Assembly: GCA_030549775.1 (NCBI GenBank) | Contig: CM060174.1 | Span: 52,144,707-52,208,706, forward strand | Direction of reading: 5' to 3' | Length of the DNA stretch: 64,000 bases | Source of the DNA: Tamarix chinensis | Lineage: Eukaryota; Streptophyta; Magnoliopsida; Caryophyllales; Tamaricaceae | In this document: positions 10,164 through 23,053 of the stretch, one piece after another | Layout: each line of letters begins with the position of its first letter | How positions within the stretch are numbered: the first letter of the stretch is position 1 | Program-made: the position numbers and the translations under genes | Notes under the pieces: generated by a model | Seen by the model: only the letters and a program-made list of their open reading frames with translations | Databases searched by the model: none | What the model was told of the DNA's origin: nothing

Positions 10164-11964
10164 TTAGCATTAGAAGTTGTAGCTAGGTTTGGTGTATAGC
10201 ATGATAGTACTTAGGCATGATTAGGGTTAGTTTTATATTAATCCCTATTCGTGTGCTCTAGGGGTAGAAATTCTTTCTTGCAGGTACCATAATATTAACT
10301 ACTACCTTAAATGTGATTCATACTTTAAATCTGTATGCATGTGTTATATGGAATATATGATATGTTATAAATGCATTCTTAGGGTTTTGTATACATAAGT
10401 TGTGAAATACATGCATAAAGAAAAATATAATCAATCATTAAATCTTAAAATTACCTACATGCTAAATTGTCTTAAATTATCATCTTTTTAAATTTTTAAG
10501 GCAAATTATCATTATAATAAATTGTGAGACCAACTTGGATAATATAGTATAGTTAGGGTTTCAAGGGCAATATGCTTATTTTTAAGCAAATGTGTGTAAT
10601 GTGAATAAATGAAAATAAGATGACCTTCCTGGATTGTTATGTTGACCTTTGTGTTGACTTGGACTTTATCTTAAATTGTTAACCTTAGAATTGACTTGAA
10701 TAATTAAAAACAAATAAATGTGGTTAAGTGTGAAATTAAAACTGTTATTCAATATGTAATATATGTGATTACCTCATAAAATATTAATATTTAAAGTAGA
10801 ATACCTAAATCTTAGAAATGGTGGCTTCTTAGGGAAAGAAACCTGAATGACAAGGTTTAACCCTCTATTTGGTTTTGACCTATTTTACTAGTGTACAATA
10901 GTGCCTCTACAAGATTATATATCTGCTTGAATTAGTTATCTCAACTTCTTAGACAATATTGATACTTAAGAATTAAGTGACCTAGGATGTATAATGGTTA
11001 TATATTGCCTTTGTGTGCCACTATAACGAATGTATATCAATGTCTCTGGGTGTTAAGGCATAAAGGTATTATGTTATCTTCGTGCACTAGTATAACCAAG
11101 TGTACATTAGTGTCCTCGAGTTGATATTATATTCCCTTGAGAACACTAGATAATAAGGAAGTAACTTTTTTAATGACCTTTTTATGTATTGGATTGTTGG
11201 TTTGATAGTTTCCTTTATGTCCGACATATGGTATTGGAATTTATTTGATTGGTTGGTAAGTAGAGCCTTAGTGTACTACCTTATTGTTCATGGGTTCGGA
11301 TATTGTTATTATACGTTATGAGATTGATGTGAAATGGTTAGGTATGTTGGTTGTTGAGCATGATGATTTGATGTCGTATATGTTATTGCATATTTTTCAT
11401 ATCTTGTTATCATATGTGTTTTGTACTTTAAGCTTGTTTCTTGATTATTGTGTGACGTTTTTGTAATGTGGGCATACTACCTCTTATGAAGTATTGTGAT
11501 TTAATCAACATGAGGAATTCATATTAATACTACATTAGTGATGATGAATATGTGTGATTAATATAGTAGCATAAGGCATTTAAGCACAATGAGGATTATT
11601 TGGGTCATTAGGAAGAGATTTTATCTTTAGAATGAGATTTTGGATCTAAGATTTATGAAAAAAATGGTGCCATACCTTTGGGTGCTAACTTTTGTTGTAG
11701 ACAGTTTTTCTTTAGAATATTGTGTCCCTTATTAAATTTAGTTATCATGATTTTACAAATGATGTTTATCCATAACTCTGATCTATATTATTATCTCTTC
11801 TTTCTACTACTTCGTTTTTTATCTCACTTATTTTGAAGCTTAGCACTTGGCATAAGGAAAGTAAGGAAAGTGAACTTATGATAAGTGTAGCGGTAACACT
11901 CAGTACTATAATATCATGCTGACAAAAAATGAATTTTTAAAGTACAAAATTTGGGGGTGTTACA
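10164..11964 (+). repeat. 3' part of a plus-oriented long gypsy LTR
   Basis: The right end reads TTTGGGGGTGTTACA, the canonical 3' end of the long gypsy LTRs here. The preceding GCGGTAACACTCAGTACT block matches the end of the plus-strand LTR at 54770-54858 (GATGGTAACACCGGGTACT). I cannot find its start, and LTR A abuts it at 10163, so the left part is missing or lies beyond the window. The only ORF of any length (11284-11466) is a low-complexity hydrophobic run, not a convincing gene. Confidence 0.6.
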
Positions 11965-12350
11965 TTATTTAATAGATAAACCAACGTGCTATTAAAGATA
12001 AACATGCCAACTCTAATTTAGTTTGTGGATAAAAAAAGAAATTAATTTGAATATTATATGATAAAATTTGCATAACTTTATGTAGAAAAATTAAAATTAA
12101 AATTCAATAAAATACATTGGAATTCTAATTTAATAAACTTTCTAATGGTCTCCATATTGTAGGATAAATGTGTTTGCTCTTAAACTAAAACTTCATTCTT
12201 TTCAAGGTGAGAATCAGACATTCTTCAAAGTCTTGACATGCTTTATCATCACTAATACATTAAATTTAGTATTTGCAATGCAATAAGACCATAATTTAGG
12301 ACAAACAAATTCTAAATTTAGGATTGTCTTTCAGGGATAGAAAAAATTAT
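11965..12350. other. AT-rich spacer
   Basis: This is non-coding AT-rich DNA between two LTR remnants. I see no gene or element here. Confidence 0.5.
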
Positions 12351-13020
12351 TATAACACCCTCAATTTATGAACCATAAAATTTTATTTTGAAGACAATGA
12401 GGAAATGTTTAGAAAAATAAAACTGAAGAATGTTAGTTCAACATCAACTATAAGAGAGGTGTGATTTGAACCTAACCCATGTCTAATACAAAGAAAAATA
12501 GAACCACGAAAGAAAAGATGCATCCTCATAATAATAATAAAACACTACTAATGATAACAAAGATGAGAACAATAATATAAATTGGAAGAGTATGAGAGTT
12601 TAGAAAATCTAAATACAAAAAATTAAACCCAAGAGTTTAAATAACCAGAAGAATAAAAGCTTCCCAACAGAATGGGTAAAAAACCTCTAGCCAATTAGCC
12701 TAACTCTTAAGTATAAATATAAATCTCTAACCCCAAGCAATGGCTAGATAATGGCCCACATTATCATCCTCAGCATACTCTAACTAAGAATTTACCCCCT
12801 GCAAATCGTCCTCTACTCCCCGAACCAGAAAAGTATAGTATCAGTATGGTAAAGTACTGGTAAAATAAACTATCTAAAACATGATAAGGCTTATGCAGCA
12901 TATTGAAGTCATGTAGTAACATGGTGATACGCATACCAATATAAATTAACACTTAGGCTTATCGCAGTCATACAACCAAGGTGGCTTGCATGGAAAACAT
13001 GGAAGAATAGTAATACAATA

Positions 13021-13805
13021 TGATGTGGAAGATTATCTCCGAAAAATCTTCTATAACCAGGAACTTTTAGTTTTAGAATACAATTACAAAATATGCACAA
13101 AACTTTCAAACTCTTTGACTGGAATTTGATTATACTCAATGGCTTTGGTAGGGTGGTGTTGATCTAATCAAAGATTTACCTTCTAATGAGAAATTCTCTA
13201 TTTATCAATGGAACATGCTACAACTCTCCAATAAAATCAATTGAAGAAGGAGAAGATAAGAAAAAGAACACACACTCACTATTGTTAATTCTCTCTTTCA
13301 AGTATTTTTATTTACATATGATCATTGCCTATAAAGATCAATATACAAGGAGGTATATATACACATGTACTCATGCAGACCTTTCATTACTAAGCCCACA
13401 TATCTTATCCTTACTAATAAACGTGAACCATAAGCACAGTAAAAGCATGTACACACTAATTACAATGACATTTTACAAGCATTATAAAGCATACAAAAAA
13501 AGCAACACAAACTCTAAGTATGTAATACATAGATTTAACATATTTAATTCAAATTTGTATCTTGTAGCATTGTTCTTCCATGCAATTTGTAATTCTTTTA
13601 ATTCCATTGTCTTGTACATCAATGATCTTAAATATCTTGAACTTCTTACAAACATGTACAGTACCTACAAAAATTATGCGACAAAACATTAGAAGCATAA
13701 TAATTTTCAAGCATAATGGGTTCCATCACCAAGTGTGCTAATTCTTCTTATTCTTCATCATTTGAAGAATAATATTAATATTGATATAGCAATGATCCTA
13801 CATCA
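13021..13805 (-). repeat. Reina-like element, 3' LTR
   Basis: It aligns end to end with 17989-18765. The 168-codon plus-strand ORF inside (13186-13692) reads as low-complexity translation and is not conserved in the other LTR, where the equivalent frame is only about 60 codons. I therefore reject it as a gene. Confidence 0.88.
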
Positions 13806-13942
13806 TTCTCACCATGTTAAAAGAATTTTCCCTCAATTAGCATCACTATAGTAAGAAGATAAGTCACTAATGTTGAAAGTCCTAGATATTCCTCTATAAT
13901 GTTCAGGTCATTTAAATTCATATGCATTACTTCTAAATTTTC

Positions 13943-14800
13943 TTAAGATTTTAAATGCCAATCAGATTTTGGCATTAGTTTATTCTTCCTAAAGTTTGGA
14001 AATCTTTCTTTTCTCAAATGCAACCATACCAAATCTCCTAGTTTAAACACTTCTTGAATTCTATTTTTATTTGCTTGAGCTTGGCATTTAGCATTTGATT
14101 TTTCAATGTTGTCTTTAATTTGTTGATGAAGTTTATTACAGAATTTGATTTTTTCCTTAACATCATATTTCTTTATATCTCTGCTTTTAAATGACAACAT
14201 ATCAATGGGTGGATAAGGATTAACCCCAAAGACAACCTTAGAAGGACTCATTTGAGTTGTATTAGAAGGACTCCTATTATATGCAAACTCAGCATGTGCA
14301 TGCTTTATATCCCAATACTTTGTACTCTTATTCACTAACCCTTGTAGTAAAGTACCTAGAGTTCTACTAGTCACTTCGGTTTGACCATCCGTTTGTAGAT
14401 GATGAGAAGTAATAACCAACAACTTAATACCTAACATGTGCCAAATTATCTTCCAAAAGTAGCTTAAGAATTTTTTGTCTCTATCTATTACTAAACTCTT
14501 AGGAACTCCATGTAATCTTACTATTTATTAGAAATATAAGTCTGCTACATGTGTTGTATTATCAGTCTTGTTGCAAGGTATGAAATGTACTATTCTAAAA
14601 AAATCGATATACTACCACAAAAATAGAATACTTACCCCTTTGCATCCTTGGTAAACCTAAAATAAACTCAATGTAACACTTTTATAAGGTTGATCAAGCA
14701 CTGGTAAAGGAGTATAAAAATTCTTAAGGGAGAAGCTTTTACTTTGTTAACAAGATACACATCTTCTTATAATAGTTTGTACTAGTTTTATCATCCTTGG
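13943..14800 (-). pseudogene. Integrase of the Reina-like element
   Basis: The 164-codon open frame 14437-13943 starts at MLGIKLLVITSHHLQTDGQT, holding the conserved DGQTE with the catalytic glutamate. It continues through LTxxSPSxVVFGxNP-like sequence to the C-terminal block GDLVWLHLRKERFPNFRKNK. Upstream (14440-14800), LPRMQRGKYSIFVVVYRF and VPKSLVIDRDKKFLSYFW are readable with stops. The first catalytic aspartate (normally VDRF) is Y. The enzyme is therefore inactive as well as frame-broken. Confidence 0.85.
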
Positions 14801-15690
14801 CTAATAAAATTTTCTTGTAATATTTCCATGGTCTTGTGAACTTAAAAATGTCTAGCTACACCCCCCTCATATACTTCTTTCAAAAGTAAATCACATACAC
14901 TAGAACGAGGTATACACGGCTTATTATGTTTGAAGAGATAATCATCTTATACTAAATAATTGCCACAACTACCATTGTTTTTGCACGCTTCTAGATGTCA
15001 ACAAAATCTTCATCTTTATCATATAGTTCCTTTAACATCTCAAATCCCAATAACTTAACATCCAACATGACTAATATCATGGATCTTATAAACAAAGCAT
15101 CTCCGCTAGGAAAAAGTAATGTAAGTACACAACATGGACTCATGCTTTCCCTCACATACCCTTTCCCAACGAGCTCACATATTTGTTTTTCTAAATCCTT
15201 ATCCTCCTCTAGATTATATTTATATGCAAGCCTATTAGGTAAGGATACACTAAGGATTCAATCTATGGCATGCTCTATTCCTCTGTTAGGAAGGAATCCA
15301 GGTGGTAATACATGAGAAAAAACATCATGATACTCATCAAGCAGCTTATCTAATTGAGGATTACCATTATTTCTCTCCCCTTATAGAGATTCTTTCATAA
15401 CCATAGCATAAAAACTTCCTTCTTCTTGAGTGCATTTAACTATAGCCTTTTCATGTAAGAATACACTCTTTTGATTCTTGACTATGCTCTCATTATCACA
15501 TTTAGAAGGCTTAATTTTATGCTTCTTTTTATCCTTCTCAACTAAATATTCATTAGTAATCTAGTTATGAATAGCATTTCTGTTATATTGATATACCCTA
15601 CCTAATTATATTCCACATGCATCCATAAATAAAATATCGCAAAGAAAATCATCATGATAGTTACCAATTTTAAATGATACTAATGTTTGT
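14800..15690 (-). pseudogene. Fused remnant: protease/RT start joined to RNase H end/integrase start
   Basis: Minus-strand translation reads a reverse transcriptase N-terminus (PNRGIEHAID, then GYVRESMSPC around 15170-15130). Within about ten codons it changes to DALFIRSMILVMLDVKLLGFE. This is the end of RNase H (normally ADALSRR) and the start of the integrase N-terminal domain. The junction lies near 15104. About 1.3 kb that would encode the reverse transcriptase palm and RNase H core is missing, with the frame kept across the join. Confidence 0.75.
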
Positions 15691-15878
15691 TTTATTACCT
15701 TAACTCCCTCATCCTTATTCGAATATTAAAAAGAATAAGGCTTTGGATGTGGTGTAGTTTTCAACCCCAAATCTATAACCATCCTTTCATTGGCTACATT
15801 GGTATAAGATCCACTATCAATGATAATATGACAAACAATTTCTCCTACTCTCTCTTTTATCTTAAATATCTTCCCTCT

Positions 15879-17105
15879 CTAAGTAGATTGTTCAATAGCT
15901 TGTACTTGAATTACTCTCTCCAAGACATAACAAGAACTCTCTTCTTCCTCGGATTCACTAGAAGCTTCCTCAAAAGTCTCAAATTCAAGATCTTCCTCAC
16001 ATGTCTCTATGGCTTCAATTTCTTTTATTAATAATACCCTTTGATTAGGACATCCGCAAGCAAAGTGTCCAAACCCTTGGCATTTAAAACATTGCCTAGC
16101 TGAGACTTCATTCACTTTATTTTTGCCTTTATACTCTCTAGAAATTTCTTATTTTTTATAGAGATTGGTAGAAGCTGAAGTACTCACTCCAAATTTTGTA
16201 GTTTGATTATTTGAGTAGTACTTGGTAGATGGAGTACATTGTTTAGCATAATGATTAGTGGATGTAGTTTCCTTTTCAAATATTAGGGAAAGTTTAATCA
16301 TGTCATCTAAAGAATCATAACGACAAGTTTCTACCTTGTCTCAAATCATCATGTTAAGGCCTTCTAAAAATCTAGCACAATTTTGTTCCTTCCTTTCATG
16401 GATATCCCATACAAGGGCTAACCTTTCCAATTTCCTAGCATACTCTTGGACACTTAGTAGTCCCTACCTATGAGTAGTCAATTTAATATATTTATCTTGT
16501 TCATACTATTTAGGATTAAATTTCTTCCTAAGATGTTTTTTAAGTTTCTTCTAAGATTTAATCTATGATTTACCTTCTCGTTCCCTAATCCTCTTTAGAT
16601 TATCATACCATATTCTAGCAAACTTCTTAAATGTAAGAGTAGCTAGTTCACATTTTTGCTCATCTTTGTAATCTTTAAACTCAAAGATAGAATCCACTTC
16701 ATGTAACTACTAAAGAAATAAGTCTACACCAAACCTACAATCAAAATCAGGAAAATCAAGCTTAATGCCCTCATCCTATTTTTTATGATACTTTGGTTGA
16801 TGGTTATGGAGCTTTCTATTAATGACACTCCCTATAGAATATTCATCATGATTAACTATTAAATTCAAGTATCTTCCCTTAGTTGGATCATTTGACCTTA
16901 TTGCACTACCTAATCAATCTGCATATAGTTCTCTATATTCTTGGACATTTTGAACCAAATCTTATTAAACAAACCTAGACTCTAACTTTTGTAGGGTAGT
17001 TTGTATCGCGGGTATTTGTCTAAGTTGAGCATTAGTGGCATCTAAATTTTTTGAATTTTTTTTAATAGCTTCAAATATGGCTTGGAAATTTTGTTCCTCC
17101 TCCAT
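15879..17105 (-). pseudogene. Gag of the Reina-like element with zinc knuckle
   Basis: Translation from ATG at 17105 begins MEEEQNFQAIFEAIKKN and soon meets a stop. The segment 16115-15879 carries CFKCQGFGHFACGC, an intact CX2CX4HX4C zinc knuckle that would bind element RNA, followed by an acidic stretch before the protease. The middle of Gag is recognisable only in pieces across several frames. Confidence 0.75.
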
Positions 17106-17988
17106 GATTCAACTATTACAATTCCAGACACTTAGATTTCCACTACATTTTTGTTTAGATTGATTATACTCGAAACACTCACCTCTACAATATAAATCTT
17201 ATTCAATTATTTTACACAAAATATTGAGTTCAATGGTTCCAATACACAATAAGAAAGAAAGATTGATATCATACAGCAAAAATAATTTCATAAAACATTT
17301 ATCTTACTAAATTCTTGATGTAGAATTTAGTAAGTTTGAAAACCTTAGTTTGAAACTTCTCAAAAATATTATGCTAGTGTTTGAGCCTATTCAACATAAT
17401 ATCATGTAGGATAAGAACTCTATCAATCTAAAATATCCCTAAAAAAACAAGTCCTTCATTATTAAAACACTATAGCAATAAAACACATGAGTAAATTTTA
17501 CCAAACACACGCACAAATACTCTGGCGACCATATGACAACCAAGCATTCTCCAAATCCATGCATGTTTATTTATACCTAATATCTACTCATAATCACCAA
17601 AGTGATTATACAGAAACAAAGGCACATAAATCATGCAAGTTTACATGAAAAAAACTAACTCAAAACGTTTTTAAAACCCACATATAGTATGCACAATTCT
17701 GCACATACCACTCGCATAGAACTTTCAAACAATCTTTCGAATCCTTCATGCAAGAACATCCAAGATCTTAACAAGAACCATGCAAGATTGTCTTGATTAT
17801 ATTCAAGGAAATTCAAAACATGAAGAAAATTCAAAGAAATCAAAAATATTGCATCAAGATTCAAAGAAATAAAGCAAGATGATCAAGAATCTCACAAGAA
17901 CTCCCAAGTTATCATAAGTTGATGCCAATTTCAGCAATAAACTTTTCTCTCGAGTTTCGCCAACTATAGTTGAGATTTGATACACTTT

Positions 17989-18765
17989 TGATGTGGATTA
18001 TTATCTCCAAACAATATTATGTAGAAAGAAAATTTTTGTATTTGATTACAAGTTGCAAAATCTTCACTAAACTTTTGAACTCTTTAACTTGAATTTGATT
18101 ATACTCGATGACTTTGGTAGGGTGGCATTGATCTAATCCAAGATTAATTACCTTCTAATGTGAAATATTCTATTTCTCAATCGAAAAATCCTTAAATCTC
18201 TAATTTTGAAGAAGAAGAAAACATGCTCATTAGTGTTAATTCTCTCTTTCGATTATTTTCATTTGCATATGATTAATGTCTACCGAGATCAATGTATAAG
18301 GAGACCTATATATACATATATGTACTCATGTAAGCCTTTCATTAATAAGCCCATATATCTTAGCCTTATTAATAAAAGTGAACCATAAGCACAGTACAAG
18401 CATATATACACTAATTACAATGACATTTTACAAGCATTACAAAGCATACAATAAAATAATAAAGCTACACAAACTCTAACTATGTAATACATAGATTTAA
18501 CATATGTAATTCGACTTTATGTCTTGTAGCATTGTTCTTCCATGCACTTTGTAATTCTTATATTCCATTATCTTGTACATCAAATATCTTCAATAGCTTG
18601 AACTTCTTATAAACATGTACAATACTTATAAGAATTACTTGACAAAATATTATAACCAAAAGAATTTTAAGCACAATGGGTTCCATCTCCAAGTATGCTT
18701 ATTCTTATTGTTCTTCATCATTTGAACAATAAGATTGATGGTGATCTAGAGATGCTCCTACATCA
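17989..18765 (-). repeat. Reina-like element, 5' LTR
   Basis: This is the partner of 13021-13805. Just below it on the minus strand is AAGTGTATCAAATCTC, a plausible but degenerate version of the TGGTATCA-type primer site. Strings such as GTTCTTCATCATTTGAA are shared with the other LTR. Confidence 0.85.
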
Positions 18766-21550
18766 TAGTAAATGCATCACAACCACACAATGTACACCAT
18801 ATTATTAATCTTCCTTTAGTGATCACCTAATTTTTAGTTATTAAGATAGTTCATTCCACCACACCTAGTTCACCACCATGAAAAAAAGTTATGGTAGCAA
18901 ATAAACACAATGGGATACAACACCCACCACATGCAGTCAGGATACATTGAGGGGAATTTTCTCTAGGGATACCATATATTGAGTGTACCTACTATAAGGG
19001 GATAACACAAATCGGGATACCACACCCACCATACATGGTCAAAGTATATCAATGGGGATTATACCAGGATACCTCACCCACCACATCTTGAATGCCTACA
19101 CTGCAATGGCTAAAAAGTTAGGATAACACACCTACCTAAGAAATGGACAATACGAAGTGTCAGGGGGCTTGTATTGGGACACCTCACCTACCTAAATAGG
19201 ATACCAATGACATGCTAGCCTACCACAATAGGATCTTACCCTCAAATATATGGGCATAACCCCTACTAATTATAACCTGATTGTAAAAAAAAGGTATTAA
19301 GTGAAAAATACAAAACACCGAGCGACCCCCCCACTAAATCTTGGTCAACTACCCCTAGAGATGGAGAAAAAAGATCAAACAAAATCTTATTCTATATTTA
19401 TTAAGTATCAAGTAATATTACAAATCATAGATCAATTCCACAAATAACCAATTAGGGTACTTCAAAGTGATAACAATAAATAAATCACAAGGCCTAAAAG
19501 TCAATCATTAGGTATTTCCAAGTGATAATACCAAACACATCACAAGGCATAAAAGCGGCCAATTGGGTGTTTCCAAGTGATAACACTGAATACAATTAAT
19601 TCCATTAGTATCTAAATTGGGTTATTCCAAGTTATAACACCAAACATATCAAAAGGCATAAAAGTCACCAATTAGGTGTTTAGAGTTGAAACCAAACTTA
19701 ACCAATTCAAATCACAAATATCATTATCAAGATTCTTGTTAATTCTAGGGTAAATATAGTTAAAATCATAATTTAAATGTAGTAATTGCATGGATTTATT
19801 AACATCAAAGGCCCAAAAAAATAACAATAATTAACAACAAACCATGAGAAATATAGCGAGACTAGTTGACCAGTCCCTAAAACTAGTCAACTAGTTTATC
19901 ATACCAGACCTAAACAAAAAATAATAGCAGCATCTTAATCAACTAGTTGGTCTCACCAATCGATTGCTCATAGGAAAATAGTCAATGGGTCTAAGTAGAG
20001 ACTAGACCACTTTAGTCATAAGGTCACTAGTCGATGAGTTTGACAAACCAATTGACTTCTCTTAGGGACAACTCAATTGTTTCGATGAACCAATTGACTG
20101 ATCTCGCAACCAACAGATCAAAATTTCCAAATCATGCAACTGTTCACACAACCAGCGATGGGTTTAGCAAACCAATAGACTTGTATAGGTAAAACAACAC
20201 CCAAACTTGTGATGCACACACCAAAGTTCACCAAACTTTACCATATTAATCCTAGCATACTTACATATCATAAAATACATAAAGAGACATGTTCACACAT
20301 AGAATCACATGGATACATGGTAATGTAGACATTTAAACAAAATCATACTCAAATTGCCAAATCATGCATAAAACCAGGGAAACCAACAATGCAAGATTTC
20401 AGAAAGAAACTCTACCACATACTTGAATTCGAAAATATAATTAGCCCATGCTCAATAAAAAAACACAGTAAGAACATGGGACCATAATAAGCAACAAAAA
20501 CATCATACATATTAAAGATAAGAAAAAGTCAAAACCATTAAAACTCCTTTTTAAAACATCATTCAAATCAAAGAAAATAAGAAGAGGAGGAGGAGGACGA
20601 GGACGAGGAAGAAGAAGAAGAAGATAACAAGCTAAAATCTTTAACATTTCTCAAACCTTGATCCTTCCTTCCCTAAGAAAAACAAGGGAGACTAAAACTA
20701 AGATTAGGAGAAAAAAGAAGAAATGAGAGTTCGACCAAAGGAGGGAAGAAATAAAGAGACAAGCCTTTTTTTTTAGCAAAAAAAAAGGGAAAAGAATGAA
20801 ATAGTGCTCAACACTTAGGAATTTTCTATAAAGAAAAGGGAGATAATAAGCAAGTGTAGGTGGTAATAAGTGAAATGAATTAGAAATGGAGTGTATAGGA
20901 GGGATATTTGGTTGACATTTATGAGAGAGACAGACAGAGAGAGAGAGAGAGAGACTGGTAATGTTGGGTGTAGGTAACCATGGGGTAACGGTAGACACGA
21001 TGGTGTGATGGAGGTTGTGTGTAATCAGGAAGAGGCATGGAAAAAGGTTAGTAAGTCAAGGAAGGAGTGCACAAATCAAACATGCATCCTAGCTAACAGA
21101 AGATAGGGAGGAAGGTGATGGAGAAGAGAGAAGGTGAGGTATGTCTCAAAAAAAAAATTTGGGAAAAATTTAGCTAAATAAAATCATATAGTGATCTAAA
21201 TAATGTAAAAATAATCTAAAAGCACTAAAATATGCATATTAACACAAATAAATTCTAATTACAAGTTTTCATAAACATTAGAATGATATTCAAATCAAAA
21301 TTAGAAATTGATATAAAATTGCAGGATAACTAATCGATCGGTTTGAGTAAACTAGCTCATTGGTTTGTCGAGAATAAAATTGCTTATCTATGAGCATACT
21401 AGTCGATCGGTTGAGCGTACCAGTCGATCAGTATGCCTAAAATTCACATTTTTATTAGAACTTCAAGCATTTTTTAAAATTAAAACTAATTTACTTTTTA
21501 TCAATATAATTTTAAACATATTTTGATAAATTTTAGAACTGGATATTAGA

Positions 21551-21888
21551 ATAATATTTATTAAAAACTAATTAATATTAAAGCTAAAGTTGATATGAAT
21601 TGTACATAAATTTGATAGGATGTGCAACGGCCGTGGTGACATTAAAATCCATACATTGAAAGAAAAAAACAAGTGGGAAACATATTGAGAGTAAAATTTG
21701 AAACAATTATTAGTGTAGTTTTTAATATGGATTATCCAATTTATGAACTCATTATTCACCCTCTTAGGGTTCTTTTAGTTGGAAGTAAGTAGGTAGGTAC
21801 TTCCCCCAAAAGTATTGTATCTCCTTGAGGAAAAGGTTGGGATTGTTTGAAAACAAATTTCTCCATACGTTTATTCACCGGAGCATGT
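21551..21888. other. Spacer between LTR B and the hAT element
   Basis: Apart from chance ORFs I see nothing here. It is host or older repeat sequence into which the hAT element inserted. Confidence 0.4.
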
Positions 21889-21896
21889 ATCATGGA
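21889..21896. repeat. hAT target-site duplication, left
   Basis: The sequence ATCATGGA directly precedes the left terminus and is repeated exactly at 31947-31954. Eight-base duplications are the signature of hAT insertion. Confidence 0.92.
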
Positions 21897-21904
21897 TAGA
21901 CCTG

Positions 21905-22267
21905 GCAAAGTTGACCCAACCCGACCGACCCAACCCGAATAACCCGACTTGAAACCTGATAGTAACCCGAAAAATAAAACCCGTTCATAACCCAAAAGTC
22001 CGAAACAACCCGATTCAATTTGGACCCGACCCGAATTTAGCTAACCCGATAAAGACCCGAACCTAAATTGACCCGAACCGAAGTGACCAAAATCAATAAT
22101 AACCCGAACCGAGCACACCTCAAACCCGACCCGACCCGAAATCCAACCCGAACCCAAACTGACCTAAACTCTAACCCAAACCCGAACCGACCCGAACTTT
22201 AACTTTAACCCGAACTAACCCGAACTCTAACCCGAACCCGAACCGACCCGAACCAGACTTGAACCGA
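21905..22267 (+). repeat. Left subterminal CCCGAA array of the hAT element
   Basis: This is a dense, irregular array of ACCCGAA, CCCGACC and AACCCGAACC units over about 360 bases. Such subterminal GGGTCGGG/CCCGACCC motifs are typical transposase-binding regions of plant hAT elements. It is not telomeric: the unit is CCCGAA, not CCCTAAA, and it is not in register. Confidence 0.85.
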
Positions 22268-23053
22268 GAATTGATTATTCTTATTCATATATGATATTTT
22301 TAACTCCATATTCGTATTAATTTTTGAAACCATGTAAATAAATGCAAACATTTATAAGCATAAATTTATATTTTTGCTTCACTTTGTTTGATAACTTCCT
22401 ACAACTTAAACTCTACACTTTGGACCATAATAATAATACACTCATTGTATTAATGATTCATGAGGACCTAACAATCAAATTTAGCATTTCATCATACACT
22501 CATTGTATGATACACAATACACAATAATATCAAATATACTGATAATTACTAACAAACAAATACAATAAAAGTCCAAACAAGTGTAAATAAGAAAACTAGA
22601 GCATTGATAACATACCTATAATGAATACTTGATCTTCTCTTTAATGGATGAAGGTGAATGCCTCTCTTTAATTCAAGCCCTGACTGACCTTGAGGTAAGT
22701 AACCAAAAAATACTAACTAGAAAGGAAGAAATTTACAATCCAAAAGGTAAAAGATGTCCTATAGGATAGTTATAAACTTATAATGCTAAGAGAAAGGCAT
22801 CACCTAACCATCACCATATGTTGTTACAAAAACATCACACCAACAAGTCGCAAACCTTAATTTGAGGCTTATATAACAATGAGAAAAAAAAAATCACCCC
22901 ATTTGGATAGTCCTCCCTACAACCTCTTCAAAAATATCAGTGTAGTCCTCCCTGTAGTGAAAGAACATGTAGTTAAATACACTCCATTTGGATAAAGGCT
23001 ACATACTTAACTATCAATTATATAAAGAATTAAAATAGTACCTATGGACCTTA

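Larger units (their letters stand above)
13021..18765 (-). mobile_element. Reina-like chromovirus, pol internally deleted
   Basis: LTRs of 785 and 777 bp (13021-13805, 17989-18765), both TGATGTAGG...CCACATCA on the minus strand, flank a 4.2-kb interior. Gag starts at 17105, with a zinc knuckle near 16090. Pol runs to about 13943. The Gag-Pol tail WLHLRKERFPNFRKNKLMP and the reverse transcriptase start match Reina-type chromoviruses. Most of reverse transcriptase and all but the end of RNase H are gone. The insert splits LTR B, so it is younger. No clean target duplication is visible (CAATA on the left, TAGTA on the right). Confidence 0.85.
12351..21550 (-). repeat. Long gypsy LTR, copy B, split by a nested element
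   Basis: The two parts, 12351-13020 and 18766-21550, together (about 3.45 kb) align with LTR copy A. The left end is TATAACACCC and the right end GGATATTAGA. No PBS, gag or pol lies on either side, so it is best read as a solo LTR. Flanking ATTAT (12346-12350) and ATAAT (21551-21555) may be a worn 5-bp target duplication. It carries a GAG/GAA-rich tract (20583-20632) and an AG repeat (about 20932-20953). Its ORFs lack protein signatures. Confidence 0.75.

Noticed and set aside
13186..13692. 168-codon plus-strand ORF
   Set aside because: It lies wholly within the LTR of the Reina-like element. The partner LTR keeps only about 60 codons of the frame, so there is no selection for it.
14995..15315. 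106-codon plus-strand ORF
   Set aside because: Antisense of the deleted pol remnant of the Reina-like element. The minus-strand reading is the one with conserved motifs.
21905..22267. Interstitial telomere repeat
   Set aside because: The unit is CCCGAA/CCCGACC, not CCCTAAA, and it is irregular. It is adjacent to a hAT terminus and is better explained as a subterminal array.
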